The notes under the pieces: generated by a model | Told to the model about the DNA's origin: nothing | The model's database searches: none | Seen by the model: the letters and a program-made list of their open reading frames with translations, nothing else | Source of the DNA: Trichomonas vaginalis G3 | Lineage: Eukaryota; Parabasalia; Trichomonadida; Trichomonadidae | Reading direction: 5' to 3' | DNA: 64,000 nucleotides | Assembly (NCBI RefSeq): GCF_026262505.1 | Contig: NC_067207.1 | Coordinates: 29,914,082-29,978,081, forward strand | Position numbers and translations under genes: made by a program | Shown here: piece after piece, positions 51,776-59,296 of the stretch | Layout: each line of letters opens with the position of its first letter | How positions within the stretch are numbered: the first letter of the stretch is position 1

Positions 51776-52129
51776 ATGTCATATTCATCATCGGGTTATA
51801 TTTCACTTCATTCAAATTTAGTTCAATCAAACCCATATAATGACCATTTCATAAGATTTTCAGATGGTATTAAAAATGTAATTGATAGATTAAAATATGA
51901 ACAGATTGACAATATCGAATTTTTGGAATTTTGGTTTAAATATCCCGATGGAAAAAAGATCGAAGTTAAAGATAAAGCTGATACTATAACAAAAACAATT
52001 ACAATGACCGATCCGGATAGTGGGGAACAAAAAGAAATAAAACAAACGATAGAAACTGGTGAAAGGTCAATTATTATTGATTATGATTCAAAGGATTATT
52101 ATTCAATAATGTTAATGCTTGAATATTAA
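51776..52129 (+). CDS. Maverick protein of unknown function (117 residues)
   Basis: A 117-residue frame on the plus strand inside the leftward block. It contains a Thr/Lys-rich middle (DTITKTITMTDPDSGEQKEIK) flanked by hydrophobic strands. Its stop overlaps by 4 bp that of the convergent gene at 52126-52827. A second ATG lies 8 bp upstream in another frame, and the usual start signature is weak, so the start is uncertain. Confidence 0.55.
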   Translation: MSYSSSGYISLHSNLVQSNPYNDHFIRFSDGIKNVIDRLKYEQIDNIEFLEFWFKYPDGKKIEVKDKADTITKTITMTDPDSGEQKEIKQTIETGERSIIIDYDSKDYYSIMLMLEY

Positions 52130-52827
52130 ATGGCCTTAACAAAGAATTTTTCAAGTGATATTTTATATTCATCAACTATTTTATTATAAATATCATTATA
52201 TGTTAAATGAAGTTCAGTTGTTGTTCCGTTCTTTGATATCTTAATTGTGCTAATATCCTTTATAGGATTTATTTTTGCAACTGTTCCGCAGCATGAAACC
52301 TCATCATCTATGAAAAATTGAATCTTAACGTCTGAATCTTGAACATCACAAAGAATGGCGATAATGTGAATTAATGATTCATAAGGTAAAATAATTAAAC
52401 CGGATTGATCAATTAAATTTATTATTGAATCATAATTATCAGTTATTATATCACGGTAAATTTTCATTAATTCTGAATTAATGTCTATTTTATATGGCGC
52501 ATTGCGACTGGAATCGTAGATTCCTGGGTTCTCGATGTTTGATGAAAGAGGTGGGGGGTATGTTGGATAAGTGGGAATTTCAACAGGTTCTTTACCAGGT
52601 TCAGATAAAATGATTGGGTCTCCATTCTCATGGTTTTCTTCATTCTCTTCATTCTTCGGTAAGACACGAGTTAATAAATTTGGTTGAGTTGCTGACCTTG
52701 TTAATTCAGGACTAACATTAACTTTAACATTTTGAATAATTCGTGATTTATCATCATTTACGTTATAACCAACCGTAATCTCTGCTTTTGCGTTTGTGTT
52801 CTTTTGACTTGTGAAACGTCTTCTCAT
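52126..52827 (-). CDS. Maverick protein of unknown function (233 residues)
   Basis: A 233-residue protein with a basic N-terminus (MRRRFTSQKNTNAK), an acidic Asn/Glu segment and a Pro-rich stretch (IPTYPTYPPPLSS), then a compact C-terminal domain with SGLIILPYESLIHIIAILCDV. The layout fits a virion or core protein but no family is recognised. The start ATTATAAATG follows an 18-nt T-rich run. Confidence 0.65.
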   Translation of the reverse strand: MRRRFTSQKNTNAKAEITVGYNVNDDKSRIIQNVKVNVSPELTRSATQPNLLTRVLPKNEENEENHENGDPIILSEPGKEPVEIPTYPTYPPPLSSNIENPGIYDSSRNAPYKIDINSELMKIYRDIITDNYDSIINLIDQSGLIILPYESLIHIIAILCDVQDSDVKIQFFIDDEVSCCGTVAKINPIKDISTIKISKNGTTTELHLTYNDIYNKIVDEYKISLEKFFVKAI

Positions 52828-52866
52828 TTATAATTGAATAAAAAAAAGAAAAATATATTTAAAGTT

Positions 52867-53667
52867 TTATTTAGTTGTTACGGTAATATCCCAAGGTTCA
52901 TCCTTGTTTGCTTATACTTTCTTTGTAACTGCACCAATTATGTTATTGATATTGCTTTGAGTTTCTTCCAGTCTTATTTTATCATTTACAATATCTTTAA
53001 TCATTTCATTACATGCATTCTTAAAACTATCTGATTTTTCTAATTTACGTCTATCACTTTCTTTAATTAAATCAAAGTTATAACCTTGTTGAGAATAAAG
53101 TGGTTTCTTTATCAATTCCTTGAACGCTTCTGAAAGTGAAGATGAAGAAATTCTTGCCACTTGAATTGGTTTAAATTCTGCTTTCATTGCTTCTTTCTGT
53201 TCATTGAACACTGGATTGAATAAAGCAACTTTAAAGAATTTCTTAGCTGAAATTTCAGGTCTCAAATGTGCATATTGACCATCAAACTGATTAACATATC
53301 GTGGTAATCCATCCGGTCCCTCTTCAACAGCATTTAATTTTTCATTGAAATAAGAATATGGAATAAGATGGTATGAATATATTGGACCATTTTCACCTTC
53401 TCCAACGTATTGTTTAACAGCTTTTCCATTTTCATCAAATTGCAAAGGATAACATTCATTATATGCTTATACGTTAGGATAATCCGTCATTGTTAATTTA
53501 TACCCATTTATGACTTTAATATTTCCTTGACCATCAGTAACGAAAACTTCATTTATACCATCAGGTTTTCCATTTGGTCCTGTAATGTCTGCTTCATGTG
53601 CTTCCCAATTTGGTCCATGACGTTTGGCATATGCTTGAGCTTCTGGTAATGTTAAAACGTTTCTCAT
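52867..53667 (-). pseudogene. Maverick structural-type protein with two in-frame TAA codons
   Basis: From the ATG at 53667 the frame is 267 codons long to TAA at 52867, but is interrupted by TAA at 53467-53469 and 52912-52914. Both stops lie in the identical context GTA-TAA-GCA (Val-stop-Ala). Coding character is unbroken across both (DYPNV|AYNECYP and TKKV|ANKDEPWD). The product has a Gly/Pro/Asp-rich N-terminal part (PNGKPDGINEVFVTDG) and a helical C-terminal part. It lies between the packaging ATPase and other virion-type genes, so a minor capsid role is possible. Nonsense decay or readthrough could explain it. Confidence 0.6.
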
Positions 53668-53730
53668 TTTTTAACATTTTTTGAAGACCAGCAACAATAT
53701 GAACTAATTCTTTCATTCCGTCTGGAACTT

Positions 53731-53808
53731 TCATAGTTCTATTATATCACCCTTTTTGTTTGTCCCTTGTTTTAATGGAACCTGTAGAAGATTTGCTATT
53801 TCTGTCAT
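53731..53808 (-). CDS. short Maverick frame with start signature, possibly a broken 5' end
   Basis: An ATG at 53808 is preceded by TTTTTATTTTTTATTTATAA and opens a 25-codon frame ([20 protein letters not shown]). Coding-like sequence then continues in another frame ([20 protein letters not shown]) almost to the ATG at 53667. Either a tiny gene or the frameshifted N-terminus of the neighbouring pseudogene. Confidence 0.35.
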   Translation of the reverse strand: MTEIANLLQVPLKQGTNKKGDIIEL

Positions 53809-53848
53809 GTTTAATTATAAATAAAAAATAAAAATTAATTATAAAAAG

Positions 53849-54664
53849 TTAATCAAATTTAACACCTCCTTTATTTAAATCAACTATTATTTTTCCATGT
53901 TCACCTAATTGCTGATATTGTGTGTAAAGTTCATTAATGCTCATTGGTAAATTCACTTGATAAAGCATAACGTTCAACTGTTGACGACTAAACCCACTGA
54001 AAATGAAAAGTGTTGATAGATTTGATTTAATGTTTGTGCTTAATGCTTTGAAGTATTGAACAGCCATGAAGAATGAACACTGAATGTGTCGACATTGAGT
54101 TAATAATTGATTAAAATATGATTTCTCATTAGTTATTAGTTTTGATTTCACGGCATCATCTAGAAAAATTAGTGAATGCAAAAATTCTTTATCAAAATTT
54201 GAAATAGAAAGTGTTTCAAATAATTCATCCCGTTGTTTATCAATAATTTTATCCTCTAATCCTTGCTTCTTGATTGTATTATATAATTCTTTATACATTA
54301 AAAAGTTTTTTAAATAATCTTCTGCTTCTTCTTGTGATAAATAAATAATTGGAATTTTGATTAAATGCTTTAAAGATTCAAATGTATCATCTGAAGGTGA
54401 ACCTGAACGGTTGATATAAATTAACACATGTGAATAGGGGGAAGTGTTAGCAATAATGATAATTTGTTTTAATATCGTTAATGTTTTACCTTTATTTTGT
54501 TTACCAATTGCTGCAGTGATTGAATTTAAGTAACATTCAGAATATGGAATTTTCATTAATTTTTCCTTAGATAGAGCATTTCTATTATCACTCAATGCTT
54601 CATTAATCATATCATCTATGTATGTATTATATACATCTGTTAATTCTTCAGAATTGAAATCCAT
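53849..54664 (-). CDS. Maverick packaging ATPase (FtsK/HerA, A32-like)
   Basis: A 271-residue P-loop ATPase. Walker A is GKQNKGKT at residues 54-61, Walker B SLIFLDDAV in the middle, followed by the CRHIQCSFFMAVQ segment typical of viral genome-packaging ATPases of the A32/HerA clade. It would pump element DNA into a capsid. Length matches Polinton ATPases. The start TGATTAAATG follows TTTATTTTTG. The frame is intact. Confidence 0.88.
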   Translation of the reverse strand: MDFNSEELTDVYNTYIDDMINEALSDNRNALSKEKLMKIPYSECYLNSITAAIGKQNKGKTLTILKQIIIIANTSPYSHVLIYINRSGSPSDDTFESLKHLIKIPIIYLSQEEAEDYLKNFLMYKELYNTIKKQGLEDKIIDKQRDELFETLSISNFDKEFLHSLIFLDDAVKSKLITNEKSYFNQLLTQCRHIQCSFFMAVQYFKALSTNIKSNLSTLFIFSGFSRQQLNVMLYQVNLPMSINELYTQYQQLGEHGKIIVDLNKGGVKFD

Positions 54665-54688
54665 TTAATCAAAAATAAATTTATAATT

Positions 54689-56328
54689 TTAAACATTTCT
54701 ATTCATCAATATTTCATCATATGAACTTCTATACTGTGGTGGTGTACCTGTTGGATGATATTTCAAACCTTCATCCGGTGTCCATGTCCAATACGTAGTC
54801 CTAGTAAACCAAACCTGAGGAGGATTTGTCACCTTTGAACAGTAAGTGTCATTTTCACCCTGAATGATTGGATAAGCTTTCACTTGTACTGTAACTTGTG
54901 AGTTGAAAGTTTCTAATCCATCAAAGAATATACCCGCTCCATCACGTTGAACTGGAATAGTGCATAAGAATGAAGTTTGGTCTTTCCATGTTCTAGCTAA
55001 TGGCGTGCCATTATCATCATTCAGTGGTCTAGTTAATGAGTCCTCGTATTCTTCTGTGCATTCATTCACTCCATCTAAATCAGAAGCTTGAAGCATACGT
55101 GTAAAGAATATGTCACCCACTGTGGTCATCGCTTGATCGGGGAAGTTTCTGGAATCTATAGTGACCTGAAGACCTCGAAGCATTGGATTTTCTAAAACTG
55201 TTCTTTGCATTGCATTCTTCGGAAATGTTAACACAACATCTGTAACATTATGAAGAGCGTATGAGAAATCTGAGCTAATACCTTCAGGAGTGATGCAACC
55301 TCCATTTAGTGAACGAACGTCAATATGTTGAGCTGGAATCATGAATGGATCTTCCTTACTGAATAAACGTGGTATTGCTTTAACTGATTCTTCAATTAAA
55401 CCGTATCCTGGTGTAATGCATTTATCCTCTAAAACTTCCATCTTTGTGCATGAAATAATAACGTCATCAACTGTTGCGTCAGCAGATGTAGCGGCTAAGC
55501 TTGTAATTAATTTGGCAGGAAGTCCGATTTGTTGGAATTTGCGATCATATTTATAAACATGATTCATAATCTTTTCATAATTTTCATCAGTTATCTTTTC
55601 ATAAACGTAATTTTGTAAATCAGCAACTCTTAACGGGTCAACCTGACAAAATACTAAAGTATCCCTGAAAATATAATATTTAAGAATGATTCACCAAATG
55701 ATTTAGGATAATCATCGAACGCCTGAAATGCTAACAAATCATTTACCGGAATAATCATATCAAAAGTGATATCAACTTCTTCATTTGCTTTCTTGAAAAC
55801 TTCTGAAGGGTCAATATATTTACCACATACTGAGTTATCATATTTTTGAACATTATTATATAACGAATGAACAAACTTTTTAACTTTCCTTTCTGATTTT
55901 GGTTTATATGTTGCAAATGCGAAAGATTCACGGGCGCAATCCATCTGAAGATAACCGGCATCACCTCTTTCGGTTTCTACTTCTAATTGTTTAAAGCTTT
56001 GATTTGATGATTTGTAACCAACGAATAAACGCATGCATTTAAAAGCGGCATCACATGTGAAAGCTTTATTTGAAACTAGAGTTGCTTTAACTTTGCGTTT
56101 AATATATGTGTCACCTAATTGGTTCACATCATGAGCCGGATTTGTAATTCTTAAATGAGTTTGTTTATCATCAAAATATGGAGCATCAGAGTCATAGCAT
56201 GAACTTTCAAGTTCTCTATAATATCTTCTACCGTCATTCTTTGCGAATATTTCATTTATCTTTTCGAATGAATGAAACACATTTCCATTAATCGGTTTAG
56301 TGTTTGGCACCAAATAGTTAGTCGTCAT
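54689..56328 (-). pseudogene. Maverick major capsid-type protein, one-base frameshift
   Basis: ORFs 56328-55654 (224 residues) and 55567-54689 (292 residues) are parts of one gene. The downstream frame is coding for at least 34 codons before its ATG (FRDTLVFCQVDPLRVADL), and one T missing from a T run near 55668-55671 separates the two. The joined gene would encode about 546 residues, the size of double-jelly-roll capsid proteins, and lies next to the packaging ATPase as in other Polintons. Assignment rests on size, position and beta-rich content. The start AATAATAAATG follows the T-rich signature. Confidence 0.72.
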
Positions 56329-56350
56329 TTATTATTAAATAAAAAATCAA
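56326..56350 (-). promoter_or_regulatory. Maverick start signature of the capsid gene
   Basis: Minus strand: GATTTTTTATTTAATAATAAATG-type string ending at the ATG. Confidence 0.5.
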
Positions 56351-56397
56351 AATTAAAAGATGAAAATGAATTTTTAATTTTAATGAAATAATCAACT

Positions 56398-56613
56398 ATG
56401 GCTGCAGGTATATTTAAGAAACTGTGGGATAAAGTAAAAAGAGGAGCGCATAAAGTTTGGGAAACAATGAAGAAAGGAGCAAATTGGATATTTAAGAATA
56501 AAGAAGCAATTAGTGACGTTGCTGAATCAATAACACCAAAAGCTGCCCCAATAAGAGAAATATTAAATAAAGGAGAAAAAGTTTATCAAAGACTACAACC
56601 GATACTAAGATAA
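56398..56613 (+). CDS. small amphipathic Maverick peptide, paralogue A
   Basis: A 71-residue basic protein starting MAAGIFKKLWDKVKRGAHKVW, a clear amphipathic helix, followed by a second helix rich in Lys. It shares its first dozen residues with the convergent gene at 56638-56873. Size, charge and position among capsid genes suggest a minor virion or membrane-active protein, like small core proteins of adenoviruses, but this is inference. Confidence 0.6.
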   Translation: MAAGIFKKLWDKVKRGAHKVWETMKKGANWIFKNKEAISDVAESITPKAAPIREILNKGEKVYQRLQPILR

Positions 56614-56637
56614 AAATAATATTTATTTATTTTTCCA

Positions 56638-56873
56638 CTATCTACCTCCTATTTTATTAAGTATTCCTTCAGCAATTCCACCAATTGCGTTACCTGCTTG
56701 TGCTCCCATCGCCGGATTACCTGCTTTAGTACCTAATACTCCACCTATGATAGTTCCTGCCGTTTTCGCTACTGGTGCCAAAAAGTTTGCAACGGGTTTA
56801 ATAATTTTTTATGAACCCAACCCGCAGCTTTCTTAATTCCATCCCATAATTTTTTAAAGAATCCTGCCGCCAT
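56638..56873 (-). pseudogene. small amphipathic Maverick peptide, paralogue B, frameshifted
   Basis: From ATG at 56873 the frame begins MAAGFFKKLWDGIKKAAGWV, closely like paralogue A, then meets a stop after 34 codons. One missing A in a six-A run near 56811-56816 would give about 78 residues ending in a Gly/Ala-rich hydrophobic helix (GTIIGGVLGTKAGNPAMGAQ) and a stop at 56638. The tail looks membrane-inserting. Confidence 0.55.
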
Positions 56874-56939
56874 AGCTGATTTAATATTAATTAAAAAATA
56901 TATTTCATCACTTATATTCTAATTTTTATTTAATGATAA

Positions 56940-57308
56940 ATGAAAACGATTTTAAAAATAAATGAAACAGAGGAGGAAGAAATAAATGAAAGTGAAAATG
57001 TTCAACAAAAAATAAACGTTGTTAAACCAATTACTGAAACAAAAATTTTTTCATCTGTTGAAGAATTTAATGACTATTATGCTAATAATAAAAAATTATT
57101 TGAAGAATTGACAACGTGTAAATTGAATAAAATGTTTAAAGTTGATGGATTCAAAATTTCAAAAATAAAAGGAGTGGTTAGTTTGAAATCTATTCCTCAA
57201 TCAAGAATCACCTCATTAATGAAAATAGATGATTTAACAAAAAGAATAGAAGAGATTGAAGAAAGAATGAATCAAATAATTGATTTCATAAATTCAAATA
57301 ATCATTAG
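56940..57308 (+). CDS. Maverick protein of unknown function (122 residues)
   Basis: A 122-residue, acidic N-terminal protein with a C-terminal coiled coil (DDLTKRIEEIEERMNQIIDF). The start GATAAATG follows TAATTTTTATTTAA, the element signature. Its stop overlaps by 3-4 bp that of the tiny convergent gene at 57305-57409. Confidence 0.6.
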   Translation: MKTILKINETEEEEINESENVQQKINVVKPITETKIFSSVEEFNDYYANNKKLFEELTTCKLNKMFKVDGFKISKIKGVVSLKSIPQSRITSLMKIDDLTKRIEEIEERMNQIIDFINSNNH

Positions 57309-57409
57309 TTTCTAATTTTTTTTACACGTTTATGTGGTTTTTCATTATGACTCCATTGATTCCATTCAGGATTTAAACAATGTTTAATTAATCGTGGAAT
57401 AGCTGACAT
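57305..57409 (-). CDS. tiny basic Maverick protein (34 residues)
   Basis: A 35-codon frame from ATG at 57409: MSAIPRLIKHCLNPEWNQWS then HNEKPHKRVKKIRN. It is strongly basic with two Trp, and follows a TATATATAG box. Convergent stop overlap with the 122-residue gene repeats the arrangement at 45372. It could bind nucleic acid; function unknown. Confidence 0.42.
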   Translation of the reverse strand: MSAIPRLIKHCLNPEWNQWSHNEKPHKRVKKIRN

Positions 57410-57471
57410 TATCTATATATATAACTTCATTATGTATGGGTTGAGTGTAAATGTCTTACGATTCTGAAAAT

Positions 57472-57629
57472 GTTTTAAATCTTGATTTATTCAAAAACGT
57501 AAGAATAAAAACCGTCAGAATCATACATTTTTTACTTCATATGTTAAAAAAAATGATACAAAATCGTTCTATATTGTATGAATTCTTACGTTTACAAAAA
57601 AAGTCACACAACCCGTCAACTATACTACT
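57472..57629 (-). repeat. Maverick right terminal inverted repeat (158 bp)
   Basis: Exact reverse complement of 36359-36516; ends CCCGTCAACTATACTACT. Confidence 0.96.
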
Positions 57630-57635
57630 TATGTA
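57630..57635. repeat. right target-site duplication TATGTA
   Basis: Same six bases as 36353-36358. Confidence 0.93.
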
Positions 57636-57790
57636 AATATCTAATGCGACGTTAAAAAATAAGATGAACTCAATTCGAAATCATCAGACAAAAGTAAATG
57701 ACTTGAGAAAGCAGTGTTAATGAAGGAGTAGGGGTAATTTTAGCTAAAAGTGACACGCCTGTAAAAAGTGACACACCCGTGAAGGGTGTG

Positions 57791-57806
57791 ATTACCGATC
57801 GGTAAT
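57791..57806. repeat. 16-bp perfect palindrome
   Basis: ATTACCGATCGGTAAT equals its own reverse complement. Confidence 0.7.
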
Positions 57807-58103
57807 TTCGACAGTTTAGAATTTAAAATTTTTTATGGAACTGTTGCGAGTTTCATAAAGAATTTAAGGAATATAAGCAAAGATTTGAATCAAAATCTTA
57901 GACCTAAGCCGCTCGATTCGCTCGCGGCTTCCGCGAATTACAGATCAGCAAAGATTTGAATCAAAATCTTCGAACTAAGCCGATCGCTTCGCTCGCGGCT
58001 TTCTTTATTATTTTAAATTTGCATATTTCCATCAAAAGTTCATAAGGTAAAAAATTTCGTTTATTTTTACTAAGAAAAAAAAAGGTTTTTGATAATAAAT
58101 TTA

Positions 58104-58337
58104 TTTTATTTCGAAAAAGTAGCAATAATCGTAAAAGGGTATTGATAGGCTTGCTAAAGTAACTAATTTTAGCTGTCAAATACTTTTGTATTTTGAAGTA
58201 AATTAGTATAAATTTGTTTTTACTTTTATTTCGAAAAAGTAACAATAATCGTAAAAGGGTATTGATAGGCTTGCTAAAGTAACTAATTTTAGCTGTCAAA
58301 TACTTTTGTATTTTGAAGTAAATTAGTATAAATTTGA
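58104..58337 (+). repeat. tandem duplication, 120-bp period
   Basis: Two nearly identical copies beginning TTTATTTCGAAAAAGTA and ending AAATTAGTATAAATTTG, offset by exactly 120 bp. Confidence 0.85.
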
Positions 58338-58377
58338 TATTATTTTAACTCCCTTTGAAAACCTCAATTTTCCATAC

Positions 58378-58439
58378 AGAGGGAACGGGAATAGCATCCA
58401 ATATTCCCTGAGAATGGTTGCGCATTCTCAGTTCCCTCT
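58378..58439. other. perfect three-way-junction palindrome (possible structured RNA)
   Basis: Outer stem AGAGGGAAC (58378-58386) with GTTCCCTCT (58431-58439); hairpin 1 GGGAATA (58387-58393) with TATTCCC (58402-58408); hairpin 2 TGAGAATG (58409-58416) with CATTCTCA (58423-58430). All 24 pairs are Watson-Crick and no base is unpaired at the junction. Confidence 0.7.
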
Positions 58440-58551
58440 ATATTTCGAACGAAGCTCTCATCGGTCTTTTTTTTAATACTAAACGTTTTTTTCCCCTGTC
58501 ACTTTTAGCTAAAATTTGGGTTTGCCGTTAATGAAGTGAGGGAGAGAATTG

Positions 58552-58557
58552 TCACTT
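58552..58557 (+). promoter_or_regulatory. initiator (Inr) of the gene at 58568
   Basis: TCACTT with its A 14 nt upstream of the ATG. Confidence 0.6.
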
Positions 58558-58567
58558 TTAGAATAAA

Positions 58568-59032
58568 ATGGAAGAATCCCAACAAGTTCCGACTTTAGAA
58601 GACATTTGCGATTTTGTCACTAATGTCATTGGACCAGATGTTGAAGCAATCAAGCGCTTTGAAGGAAAAGAAGGCCAAAAATTCGATGGCATTGAAAGCA
58701 GATTACGAGAATTCCAGGTTTTACTCGAAGAAGTTCCAAAAGCAGGCGAATTTGAGAATCCAGAGCTATTAGCAAAGCATTTACAAACAATATTTTCTTC
58801 CATCGATGCTCTTTACAATTTTGTTCAAGATGTCAAAAACAGACTCACTATTGTCAATCAAGAAATCGATAGAAGATCACCAAAATTATTGCGCGGCTTA
58901 TTTAAGTCCAAGGATACATCAAAGCCTGCTGATTTGAAGCAGGCAACTTACGAAACAGATTCTCTCATGGAATTGTACGGAATTCTCCCTAAAGAAGGAG
59001 TCCAAGAAACAAAAGAAGAGCCTAAGGCATAA
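58568..59032 (+). CDS. small helical protein of unknown function
   Basis: A 154-residue, acidic, helical protein. Residues about 40-105 could form a coiled coil (IESRLREFQVLLEEVPK, IVNQEIDRRS). Size and helix pattern recall small subunits of coiled-coil complexes such as BLOC-1, but I cannot support a match. A good initiator and host-type stop (TAA) suggest an expressed host gene. Confidence 0.65.
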   Translation: MEESQQVPTLEDICDFVTNVIGPDVEAIKRFEGKEGQKFDGIESRLREFQVLLEEVPKAGEFENPELLAKHLQTIFSSIDALYNFVQDVKNRLTIVNQEIDRRSPKLLRGLFKSKDTSKPADLKQATYETDSLMELYGILPKEGVQETKEEPKA

Positions 59033-59296
59033 TACCTTATCATTTTTCTTAATTATTTTTATGTCAATATTAATTTAAAATAAAAACTGTTTTATAGTTA
59101 AATAACCCATCATAATTTTCAATTCCAAATATATTTCCCCTAAATTTGGTAATAAAACTGTTTCCCAAAAAAATTCAATTTAAAAAAAAGATAAAATCCA
59201 TATCTAGTCTCATAAAATTAATTACTCCATGATTGATATTCATTTGTAATGTTTTTTCAGGTCAAAACTAGATATTGTTTTTCTAATGAAGCCACA

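Larger units (their letters stand above)
36359..57629 (+). mobile_element. Maverick/Polinton giant DNA transposon, 21,271 bp
   Basis: Bounded by perfect 158-bp TIRs starting AG and ending CT and by a 6-bp target duplication. It carries the Polinton hallmark set: protein-primed DNA polymerase B, retroviral-type integrase, FtsK/HerA packaging ATPase and a capsid-type protein. Additional cargo is a primase/SF3-helicase and a phage-collar-like fibre protein. Genes in the left half run rightward and most in the right half run leftward, meeting near 48.7-49.1 kb. The maturation cysteine protease usual in Polintons was not recognised. Several genes are broken, so this copy is probably not autonomous. 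Confidence 0.97.
57736..58516. mobile_element. 781-bp TIR-bounded element, non-coding
   Basis: AATTTTAGCTAAAAGTGACA at 57736-57755 recurs in reverse complement at 58497-58516, a 20-bp perfect TIR. The interior has a 16-bp palindrome (57791-57806), a pair of diverged 55-bp repeats (57877-57930 and 57946-58001) with GC-rich palindromic tails, a 120-bp tandem duplication and a three-way-junction palindrome. I found no clear target duplication. It has no gene and resembles a MITE-like or foldback element. It ends 51 bp before the gene at 58568. Confidence 0.5.

Noticed and set aside
57451-57636. 61-codon frame running through the right Maverick TIR
   Set aside because: The TIR is a terminal repeat with no such frame after its left copy; coding content is poor.
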